Below, piece by piece: positions 39,001 to 51,000 of a stretch of 64,000 bases of DNA. The stretch's first letter is position 1. The number at the start of each line of letters is the position of its first letter. The position numbers and the translations under genes were made by a program. The stretch is from Phylloscopus collybita (taxonomy: Eukaryota; Chordata; Aves; Passeriformes; Phylloscopidae). The notes below the pieces were generated by a model. It worked only from the letters and a program-made list of their open reading frames with translations. It did no database searches and was not told the DNA's origin. The DNA is taken from NCBI GenBank assembly GCA_027886175.1, contig JAJNNQ010000004.1, forward strand, positions 2,814,001 through 2,878,000, written 5' to 3'.

Positions 39001-42000
39001 TCTATGGAATTTTTATGGATAATGTAGTTAATCTTTGTGTGCTTTTTACAAGAGGGAATTCTTTTTACCTTATAGTTGTTTTCCTTTTCTTTGAGGTTGA
39101 TGATAATGTTACCAGACATTTGGATAGAGTGTTAAAGAGAGAAGACTGGGATCTCTTAATACTGCATTACCTGGGGTTGGACCATATCGGTCATATGACC
39201 GGGCCAAACAGCCCATTAGTGGGACCAAAACTTCGTGAAATGGATAACATACTGAAGAAGATTCATATTTCCCTTCTCTCAAAGGTAATACATCTTCCTC
39301 TTGGGTCAGTGCCTATTAGTTGTGGACTGACATTAAAATGCTTGCTGGTTGTTGTTGGTAGCTTCTTTATTCATAGACTAAAGTGTGTATTCTGTTCTTT
39401 GTCTTCCTGGGCCATTTCCCAATGTAGCATTTTTAGGGATTTGGTGGCTGACTTTAGTAACATCTGTTAACAGCCTCTCTGGGCAGCTGTGGAAAATAAC
39501 TCCCCCTTGGTGTGTGGGAAGAGGAGAGGAATGCCTACCAAAATTCTCCCATCACTTTTAAATTAAGTGGTTGTTGGTGTGCTTTCTGGTAAGGAAATTC
39601 TGCAGGAGGAGTGGTGGGCATGTGTAGCTAATGGCTCTGATGTCCAGAATTATGAAGGCTTACCTAATTCTTAGATATTTGATAAATTCAAATGGAAGTG
39701 GTGGTCTTAAGCTGCTTTTTTTTTATTGTGAATGTAGCACATCTGAATCTGTTTTTAAGTTGGTAAATACATTGGTTGTCACTTAGCTAAGCAGTCTGGA
39801 TTTTGAAATATGAAGTTGTAGTTCCAGGTGGCCTGAAGCTTTTTTTATTGTTTCTTTTTGGGTACTGCAATTCAGAATAGCTGATCATGAAATTTCAATA
39901 GTATTTTTAGTCAAGTGGATACTATTACATGAAAAGAAAAATTAAATCCTGTGTATGGAATTTCTATGAATGTTGCAGTTGTTTTGTTGCTGTTTTTTTA
40001 GGATCTTTGTTTTGCGGTTTATATTCAAGCCTTTATGTCAGTTTTTGAATACAGACATAATAAAAGCACTTTATTTTTTGGATAGAATAGGTACTGGTAA
40101 TAACTAGAGATGATAAAAAGCTACTTTGTTATTGAATGACTTAATTTTATGCCACTTTGATTTGTTAGCTCAAAATTCTTGGACAGGCCTCACTTAAGTT
40201 TCTGTTTCTCTTTACTTTTCAGGAACATACACATCATTCAACATCATTCTTCAACATCATTAAAAATCAGTCTTCATTGACTGTCAGATTTCAACCCCAA
40301 ATCAGTCAGATTTCAATCCCTAAAGCCCTTGGGAAAATAGAAATCCTATTTGAAATAGTATTATATTTTAATATTGAATTGATATTATGTTAATTTTACA
40401 ACATTAATAATTCAGCATATATATTAAAACTTAGTGAAGTTGAAGAAATGAGGAGGGGGAATATTTCTGTGTAAATGGTGCTCCTTATTTTCTTCTCATG
40501 GTGTGATAGTTTTTATTTAATCTTCCAGAGAGTTTCTTGTAACTGTAAATCCAGGGGTTTTTTTTAAAGATTTTCTTCGCTAAGGTATTGACAAGGGTGT
40601 TAGATATGAATGTGCCTTAACTTTTAAAAATTACTGTTACTAGGTTACTAGGTTATTTCATTGCAGCCATCTCTTGATATCTGCATCAGGGTGAGTGAGT
40701 TTCAAATATAAAGTTAATTTTGAGATATTTGTGTTTGAAAATGATGAAGATAGTGAAATTATATAAATGAATTGTGTTTGTATGGTAACCTAGATTTTTT
40801 CTGTGATTTTCTGTGATTTGCAGGAAGAAGCGTCTCTGCCCAATTTGTTAGTTGTTTGTGGGGATCATGGAATGTCTGAAACAGGCAGTCATGGCGGTTC
40901 TTCAGAAGGAGAAGTGCACACACCACTGCTGTTTATCAGCTCTGCTTTTGAGAAGAGAAGCGGTGAGGATCAAAGAAGCATGACCTTTTTTAGAACTGTC
41001 TTAGTTTCAGATGGAATAAAGTTAATTTTCTTCTTAGTAACTGGTACAGTAGGACTGTTTTTTGGATTCAATATGAGAATAATGTTGATAACACACTGGT
41101 GTTTTAGTGTTTACTCTGAATCAAGGACTTCTCTCTTTCCCATGCTCTGCCATTGAGCAGGTGCAAAAGGAGCCATTAAGGAGCATAGCAAGGACAGCTG
41201 ACCTGAACTGGCCAAAGGGATATTCCATACCATGGAAGATCATCCCTAGTATATAAATTGGGGTTGCAAGTTGCTGCTTGGCGATGGACTGGACATCGGT
41301 CAGCAGGTGATGACAAATTTTATTGTGAATCACTTGTTTCTCTTGGGTTTTATTCTTCTCCCTGTCTCCTTTTCATTACTATTATTATTATATTTAATTT
41401 TGTTTCAATTGCTAAACTTGAAACAAAATTAATGGGTTGAGAGACTCATCTTGTCTCAACCCATGAGGTTTACCTTTTCTTTCTCCTCCCAACCAGGATG
41501 GGGGGGCGTGTGAGTGAGCAAGTGGCTGCGTGGTACTTGGTATAAGGCTTCAGTAGATACTAGTGCATAGTGTACTTTAATAGGATGGGAACACTACTAC
41601 TGTATATAGCTGTAACAAGAACACCAATAATAATTACATGTAGATTATAGTAGTTATTATTGTAATAGGAAGGGGAGAGAGGGAAGAATAAAACCAAGGA
41701 GATGGAGAGGAATAAAACCCAAGAGAAACGTGTGATGCACAATGCAATTGCTCACCACCTGCTTATCAGTGCCCAGCCCACCTTCAAGCAACAATCCATA
41801 GCCCCCAGTCAACTCCGCCCAGTTTGTGTACTGGCTGCAATGCTCTGTGGTATGGACTATTCCTTTGACCAGTTCAGGTCAGCTGCTCTAAGTTCCCTCC
41901 CAGCTTCTCATGCTCACTGGCAGAGCACAGGAAGTGGAAAAGTTCTTGATTCAGAGTAACCCCTCCTTACTAACAGCTAAAACATCGGTGTTATCAACAT

Positions 42001-45000
42001 TATTCTCATATAGAATCCAAAACAGCCCCTTTACCAGATACTAGGGAGAAAATTAACTCTGTCCCAGTTGATATCAGGACAAGAAGACGCTGGTAATTCT
42101 AATTTATATTATTCTAGAATTCTTCTTGAAAAGTGCTTTGATTTGTTCTACAGCTATTTGGCAAAGCCCATTCTTGTGTGATCTAAAACTCTGGTTTCAG
42201 CCAAAGTTAGCATTTGTATCTTGGTGAAAGCATGAATCAAACTTTGTAACTACTGAGAGAATTGTGTATTTCTGAGATGAATCTTTTACAGAACTGTCCT
42301 ATCTGAGTGTTGAGAGCTAATGAAATCTGTTGTCAGGATACTGCGGTAGTGGTAAAATGAATAGTTGTAGCTGCAAAATCCTATTGAAGTGGGTTTAAAT
42401 TTTGTCTTTCATGGCCAAAATATTCCCTTGGCCTCCATTCTTCTCTCTCAGACAGCTAGGATAGAGGAACGAATGACAATTTCTCACACAGTTAACCAGA
42501 AAGAGGAAGAAAGCCCTTGGGAGACTAGAGACTATTAGAAATAGGATTTTTTTTTAACGTTAAATTGATCTGATCCTTGTGAAAGGGTGAAAGGTGATTG
42601 GTGCTTTCTTCTGCCTTTCTTCCTGCCCGGCTAGCAGCTGCAGAAGAACTGGCAACAAGTCTCTCTGGGTTCAGGAAGGGAGGTGAAGTACAGGAACTTT
42701 ACTAGAGCTCTCAGGGAGAGTTTTCTTGGCTGTGTGTAGCAGCTAATGGCAGCACACAGGCAGGCAAGACACGACATGGCTTCCGAGGGTGCTGATTAGA
42801 CAGGGTTTATTTGGGGGTCCTACACCGGGGGGGAGCGGCACGGCTCCCACAGGAGAGAGGGGAGGGAAGGAGAAAGGGAAAGAGCAAGGGGGAGAGGTGG
42901 CAAGAGAGGGAGCAAGCAAGGGGGCAAGCAAGAGGCCTTCTGCCTCCCGTCCTCAGCTTGGAAGGGCTTTCCAGTGAGGGGGCAGATCCAAGGCTCGGAC
43001 CAATGGGATACTGAGGGTAGGAAGGGTTGGGTAGCAATTGAGTTGCAATGAATGGCAACTTAAGGGGTGGTTTACAACAACTTAGTAATGAACCATACAT
43101 TTTGGGGAGAACAGAATCATTTAGGAAAAATGAATCGCTACAAGTGATGACACTGATAACATGACTATTACTAAGTCTTAAGGATGGAGTATGGACCATG
43201 AGTATGTTTACTGTATGGACTGGTTAATTTTACATCACTGATGTGAGTTTACATGTTTCTGAATCTGATTTTCTACTTGTAGATAATAATAAAAATAAAA
43301 GCCAGATAGTTAAAGGCAAGAGGCAGTAAAAAAAAATGGAGTGTTAGAGGATCTCTAGTCTACTTGGTAGAGTTATGGTTAAATAAACTTCTTGACTGAA
43401 TGAATCCGTGGAGTGTAGTTATACCAGGAGTGAATATTTCTCCCAAAATAATACTCTGTTCTGCCTTTCATTCTGCCACTTGCTCATTTCCATCTGATTT
43501 CTTATCTTCTAAAACCTGTGTGCAGGACCTTGATTTATTTATCTTATTGGAGGTTCCTCAGCACACTGTTTGTAAAGTTGTTACTGAGCTGCAATACGAA
43601 GCACTGCTTGAGGAGTTACTGACCTCTTCTCAAGTCTGTAAACAAAACAAAGTCAAGAGTGGGTCAAAGCTCCTGCTAAATTTTTTTTTTATGAATTTCA
43701 CTAGCCTGTGTTGATAGCCAGGCCACAAGAGTACAGATTCTGTAAATACAGTCTCCTGCTCATTGGAATTAGTTTCTATGAGGTTTAAACAATACAACAA
43801 TTGGTTTTTACAATACAGTGAAATATATCTATTTACCTGCCTTTTGGGATAGAGTTTGTGATTTCTAGTGCCTTTGTAAATATTCAGCAGTTTACTTTTC
43901 ATTGGTACAGTAATCAGGATTCTAATGACTGCTTCTTATGATCCTACTGTAAACAAAATGTACTGTGGTTAATTTGGTAGACCTCAAAATAGTAATCCTG
44001 TGGGCTTTTTGCATTTAGTATGCTGTCAGAGTATTACTTGTATAGCCTTCTACAGAGATGTGTCACACATGAGTGGCTAAATGTGTTTGGTAGTTTGGCT
44101 TTTTTTTTATCCAGTTAAGAACTTGCCTTTAAAAACAAAATCTGAAACCTGCTGACAGACAGGCACTCATGCAAAGAGGCTTTACGGATTATAGATAGCA
44201 TTCTGTACAAGTATGGGATTAATCGGAGCTAGATGAGAAATGAAGGAAATTTTAGTGCTCCTAAAAGGAGCCTTGAGAGGAATAAAGACTATATAGAATT
44301 CTTTCTATACTGTATTTAAGTCAAAATACTCAATGCCTGAAGTTACAAGAGGATGAAATAAAAGCATAGTAGAAAAGCACTGTGACCTAACTAGTTCAGC
44401 ACAAAAAAAACCAACAAAAAACCCAACGCAAAAAACAAACCAAACAAAAAAAAACCAGCTGGCAAAACAGAAAAAAAAACAGAAGTGGCAAGTGGCAAAA
44501 CAATCATAAACAGAAGGTTAATTATGTTAATAAAATAATTCATGTCTGTAGATTTCTGTGGGACTGAAGGCTAATCCTGATAACTGCAGTAAGTTAATGG
44601 AGTCTTACACATGACCCCTTAAGAACCACTGGATTTGCCTGCATGTACCCATGGATACTGAGCCTCAACATTCTTTACCTGGTGTCTAATTCTGTTTGCC
44701 TAGCAACCTGATATTAATTAAATCTTGTGCTGTTGTCATTATATTTATTGTGAAGCTTCTGAAATGCTGTCAACATGATTTTCGATTCTCATTCTTTGTT
44801 CATATATTAAATCAGCCTACTGTAGTGCTATTATTTCTAATGTAAAAGTTATGAAACCCTCTTAGGATGTAGGCTGCAACTTGTTATTAAGGTGATGTCC
44901 TGGACCATCTGTTTTCTTACTTGTATAACATTTATGTTGTGTTTACAGTAGCTGTTAGCATTGAAGAGTGGTGCTGGCTAAGAATTTAATCAATATTGGA

Positions 45001-48000
45001 TTTACAGCAGCAGAGGATAGCAGCTGAAAAAGATCAGTCAGCTCTCTGCAGACCACTTAAAATAGCTGATCTAGCGCCAAAGAAACAGTTTTGCAACTAG
45101 TAAGGTGCCAGCTGTCTCTGGAGAAATAGAATGAGCCTGTGATTGAAATACTTCTTTTCCTCTCTCTTTTTCTTTCTTTTTTTTTTCTTTGTTCATTCTA
45201 GCTCCTCTAGCCCAACCTGAACATGTGCAGCAAACAGATTTAGCTAGCACACTGGCAATAGGTCTTGGCCTACCAATTTCCAGAAACAGTGTTGGGAACC
45301 TTATATTTCCAGTTGTTGGAGGCAAGACAATGAGAGAACAGCTACGTTTTGTGCACTTGAATGGGTTCCAGCTTAGCAGATTGCTGCAAGAGAATACACC
45401 TGCCTATGAAAAAGGTAAATTATCTAAAAAAATATTACAGATACACAAAAAGGAGATTGTTTATAAAACAGTTTGGATTTTTAAATTCAACGGTATAGCA
45501 TTGCATTGCAAATTAGTTATTTTCTTGAGAGCAATATTCAAAAGAGTTGAACGAAATTCAGTCTTTACTGCAACCTATTTTGATGCACTGCTTCTGAATA
45601 CAGTTTTTTAATTACTACTAATATTCCTAGTTGGCAAAAGAGCAAAAATAATGATGGAGTAAGATTAAAGTAAAACTGCCGGTGTTGTTAAATCTCAGTG
45701 GTTTCATAACTGCTCTTTGTGAGGTGTCCTATATAGGGCACTGACTCTGAGCTATTTGGAGAGTTAACACAATGGACTGAATTTTCTTGTTTAAATAAGA
45801 AGATGCTTCAAGTAAAGCTGGGAGATAATTTAGGGTAAGTTATCTTTTTATTTCATTTTTATGTATTTACTTGGAATGAGAACCTAGAGAACTGCTTATT
45901 AAAAATGCGTATCTGTATGTATTTGGAGGAAAAAATAAAAAACAATTAGAAAAAATAAACTGAACATAGCAAAATGTGGTATTCCTGCAGTATAAATAAT
46001 GAAATCAATATGATAATTCTTTTTTATAAAAATAGAGTCAGAGGGTAAAGGAGAATATTTTGCCATTGACATTAGAAGATGTCTTAAAGTGACTGTGAAG
46101 CTTGTCAAATGATTTATAATCTGTTGAATTATTAAAATAACTAGATGAGAATGCAGAGTTGTTTTACAGCTAGGAATAATTAAAGTGGATAGCAGCATAA
46201 ATTTCTGCTAAAAAACGATCATTCTAGGTCAAGAATCAATTATTTTTCAACATCACAGCTTCTAATCATAGTTAGACCTTGTTCAGGAATTTCAACAGAA
46301 TAAATTCTGCTTGTTGCTGCAATATGCCTATAGGAGGACCCATGCTCCATCTCTTCTGATACTTTTTTTCTGCACAGATTTCACTTAACCCAGTTGTGTC
46401 AAGTGAGGAACTTGCCCAGTTGAGGGGTTTCAGGATATGACTGTGTTGCTGAAAATGCTGTCACGAAACTCCATCTGACAGTATTTCTGCAAACACTGAT
46501 GAAACTACCAGCTTCTGGTTTATATCTTAATTATTTTTTTTTTGTCTGGGAGCAGATTAATTTCAACTTGTAGCCCTCATCTGAGAAGTGAAAGTCAAAA
46601 TTGCTGAGGATAAAAATGTAAGAATTTTTTTATGGTGCTTGCTTGTGACTTCAAACTTATTAGAGGTGCTTCCTTACTGGAAAGAGTTTGGAAGGCAAAG
46701 CATCCACAATGACATTCTCTCCTTTCATTATCAGAAAAATCAATAACATGGTGCGAGTCTAGGTCCAAATCATGGTAGCCTTTTTTACCATCTGTCAATT
46801 TTGCCTGTTTCTGTAGACTTCTTAGAGGGATCTTGTTTTTCTTAGAGCGTCCTAGATGTGCAAGGCTGTAGGTTAATGCTTTGGTCTGTTCAGTTAAGAC
46901 TGGCAGGAAAACAGTACGGCCTGTTCATTTAGTGTTGTCTGATGTGGATACTTCAGGCTTAGAAGTGCTAAAGACAATGTCACTAACTCAGTGACTAATA
47001 TGAGCATGGCCATTTGTTTTGCATGGCTTTTTAGTGAAAATAAATGCCAACCCACTATCCCACTACAGGCACATACACATCTGTCAGGATTCCCCTAGAA
47101 AAAGGTTACCTTGCAGAGGAGTTATTATATTCAATACTGAATAGTTTGATTCATGTTCAAGAAGGTCGCCCTCTTTTTAAATGAGGTAAAAAGGAGGATC
47201 CTGGGAACTACTTAACCAGTCAGCTTACCTCTGTGCTTGGTAAGATCTCAAGACAGATCTTCCTGGAAGACATATCAAACCATGTGGAAGACAAAAAGGT
47301 TATTATGACTGACACTACTTGGCTATGGGCAAATTGTTCTTGGCTAATTTGGTGTCCTTCTATGATGGAGTAAATGCATCATTGGACAAAACATGTGTCA
47401 TCTACTTAGGCTTCTGTAAGGCCCTTGGTAAGGCCTCCCTAAACATTTCTGCTGCTGTTGTTAGAGTGGTATGGTTTGACAAATGGACTCTGTAATGAGT
47501 AAGAAATTGGCTGCATGTCTGTAAAGCTGGTGGCTTAATGTCTAATTGGAAACCAATAATGAGTGGTGATCTAGTTAAAGATGTCTCCATTAACAGTGCT
47601 GGCGATGAATGAGATAATTCTGAATAATTTTACAATTCTAAGATTTTAAGTTGGGAATATAAGGAGGGAAAATGGATCTTTATGTCAGAGAGTGGTGACA
47701 GGCATATAGCAGTGCCTGGGAGTGGATGAAGAAATAGTTGAGAACTTCCAGGTCAGGATTAGACCAATATGGGCAATACTGTATGGGCGTCTAGTGCAGG
47801 CAGTTGGATTATAAGGCATTTGTAGCTTTCCAGACAGCTAGAGAAAATCCTATGTCCATCATCTCTGGTGCTTCAGCCACCCTGTTGCATTTCAGGCTAG
47901 ATAACTGGACAGTGAGATGGACTGAAAAGTGGCTCAGTTGCTGGGTTCACATGAATGTGTTCAGCAGCCCCAAGTCTCTCGGAAGGCTGTTGTGATCAAC

Positions 48001-51000
48001 CACAGGGCTTGATTCAAGCCAGGACTTTAACATCTTCATCAAAGATCTGGCCAGTGGGACAAAGTGGTGTCTCAGCAGGGGAAGGACACAACAGAAATCT
48101 GGGCGAAGTGCTTGATGCAATAGGTGGGTATTCTGCCACTCAGAGGCACTTTGACAGGCTGGAGAAATGGGCTGACAAGAACCTCTTAAGGTACAAAGGG
48201 AAATGCCAAAAATGCAAAGGGAAATGCCAAATCCTACATCTGGGAAGAAGTAATCCCATTATACATGTGCAGATTGGATTTTGGCTGACTGGAATCAGCT
48301 GGAAGAACAACCATGGGGTGAGACCGGGGACACCAGGTTGAGCATTAGGCAGCAGAGCACCCTCATGAAAGGAAGGGCAATAGCATCCAAGGTGGCATTA
48401 GGAGGATGGTCATCAGCTGGTCAATCCTGCCTCTTTTTTCAGCTGTGGTGAGCAGACATCAGGAATCTTGGGTTTGGTGCTGGGTTTCTCAGTACCATGA
48501 TGTAGTGGATATGACACAGTGAGTGCAGTGTATATCATGAAAATGATGAAGGGATTGGAATGTCTGTCATATGAGGAGGGGTTGAGGGTGTTAGGACTGT
48601 TCAGGAGGGGTCTTATCAATGTAGGTAATACATGATGGGAGGGAATAAACAAGGTGGAACCAGGGTCTTTTTCTGGGTAGTCCCCACAAAAAATTTAGGG
48701 GAAACCTTTTTAGGTAAGATTTGTCAAACACTGGAATGAGTTGGCAAGAGAGGTTGTGGAGGCTTCATACCTGTAAACATTCAAGACCTGACTAGACACA
48801 GATCTGAGCAATCTTCTCAAGCCTTTTGATCTTTATTTGTAGAATATCTGAAGCCTCATCAGAGTTGTGCTGAAAGCTCTTGGGCTCTATAATTTCTGAA
48901 TTACACAGACAAGGTCTGCTGACAGGTTTTTTAAGGGAAACCCCAAAAGATAGTTGAAGTCAGTTGGACATGACTCACAGTTGCGTAGCTGGACATCACT
49001 CATATTGAAACTGCAGCTGCAGTTTCAAGCTTTCTAATGCAGATTCTCAGCTAGTAACATTTAGTGGGATCATAACATTTCAGTTCAATCCTAAGAGAAA
49101 TGCCTATGACTGGAACTTCAGTTTAAAGTGAAAGATATACTTGAAAGTACTTGCAAGGATAGTGTAAACCTTCCTGCCTTATAAAAAACCCCATTATTTT
49201 CAACTCTTGAGGTCACAACCAGTAAGTTCTACTGAAGGGGAAAACATGGCATTCCTGTCCACTGCTGTAATTTACAGCACAGGGGTTAGAGCACCAGCTA
49301 TTGGGAGCATAAGGGTGATGACTGAGTCAGTCATAACAGGACAAGACTCACCCACTTTAAGCTATATCATGAAATATGCATTCCTTTTTAGTGGAATATT
49401 AGTTTCCCTCTTAAGATGAGATGAAGTCAGATGTCAGTTGAGTTGAATTGCAGTCAGATGGGAAAGCAGAATGATCTTTACAAGCTGTTTCATAAAGAAG
49501 CCATGGGTTTCCCTGGATTCAGCTGCTCCAATGTTAAAAGCAAACTGTAACAGTACACAAAAATTTCTTTTCATCTTCAAGTGTGTTTTAAATGTATCTG
49601 TTAATAAATAAAGAGCAGAATGAAGGCAGGTCAGTAACTTCCCTGCCCTGCCCCATGTTTTTTCATATAAACATGCATTTTCAAACTTAAGAGGTTGTAC
49701 AACATTTAGTAGGACTTGGGCTTTGCTTTATTGAGGTACGAAAGAATCCTCACACTTAAACCTATCTTCAAGTAAATTAAATTTTACATGACAAACTTGA
49801 AGCTTGACTAAGGGCTTTATTATTTAAAACTTACCTTTTATAAACATGCTAATAAATTGTAATGTGAGGCATAAAGTTTTCTTTTGCTAGATGTGGATAC
49901 ATGTAGCTACAGAGAAAGGAGAATAAAAATAGCTAGCAAAAATTAAAAAGCTGAAAGAAGATGTATCTAAAAACACACTTCAGATTTTTGAGCAAGTTCA
50001 TACCTCAGTGTAAGATAGGCAGCCCTAGGTATCTAGCAATGCTTCCCTCATGTTCTGAACTTCTGAACATGTAGTTGGATGATAAATTAGGACCTTTTCT
50101 TTGAAAGACAATTTACAATGGAATGAAGAGTCATGCTTGAGAACAAGTTGGGTGGTGTTATTAAAATGAGTGCAAGCTTTTCAATTTGGGACTGATTCTG
50201 AACTTCTGTTAGATTAATTTGATTTTTACTAGGACATTTATGTACTGAAACTGGAGAATTCACTTACATTATTCATTCTTTCCTTATAACTCTTTTTAAA
50301 TGATTGCTGCCTGTGACTGGAACTAAGTGAAACAGTTGTCAAACAGATGCTTGCAAAGCTTATCTGTCTGGTTCTTAAGATGGTAGTGAGGCTGAAGCAC
50401 AAATTGCTAATGTAATACTATGCAAGTAAAACATTCCCAGTGCTTTACAAAATGTGCAGCTGGGTAAGCTTGCTTTCGTTTTTGCTTCAATTTTGACTTG
50501 TCTTATGAGTATCCTTTATGGGAGTGACTTGCCAGTATTACCTGCCTGTTACCAAAATGCTTCTCCAACAACTTAGTGCCCATGGCCCTTGTTATTTTAT
50601 GCCTCCTGCATATAATAAGTTGTCAAATGAAATTTGGCAATTATGCTCTTTTATTTCTGTCTGCAAGATCTTTAAATCATTCATTCATGAGGGTTTGACT
50701 AAAAGTCATCTCTCATAACATGGACACAATGGTTTTGGTGGGCAATTTTTATGGAAAGAAGTAGATGAGAATGAAATAAAAAAGGTAAAAGGAATGAAAG
50801 GGAGACTAGTCAAGAAGCATGAAAAGGAGCAAACAGGAACAGAAGATGTGGAGGGAATTTATTTATGTTTCAAAATGTAGCTTGAACTCATTTCAGTCTT
50901 GTGTATAAAGAAAAAATGTCATGTCAAATCTCAGTTTGATTAAAGCTCAGTTTAGATGATCCTTTATGGATGTCCTCAAACATATGAATATTTAACTCTT

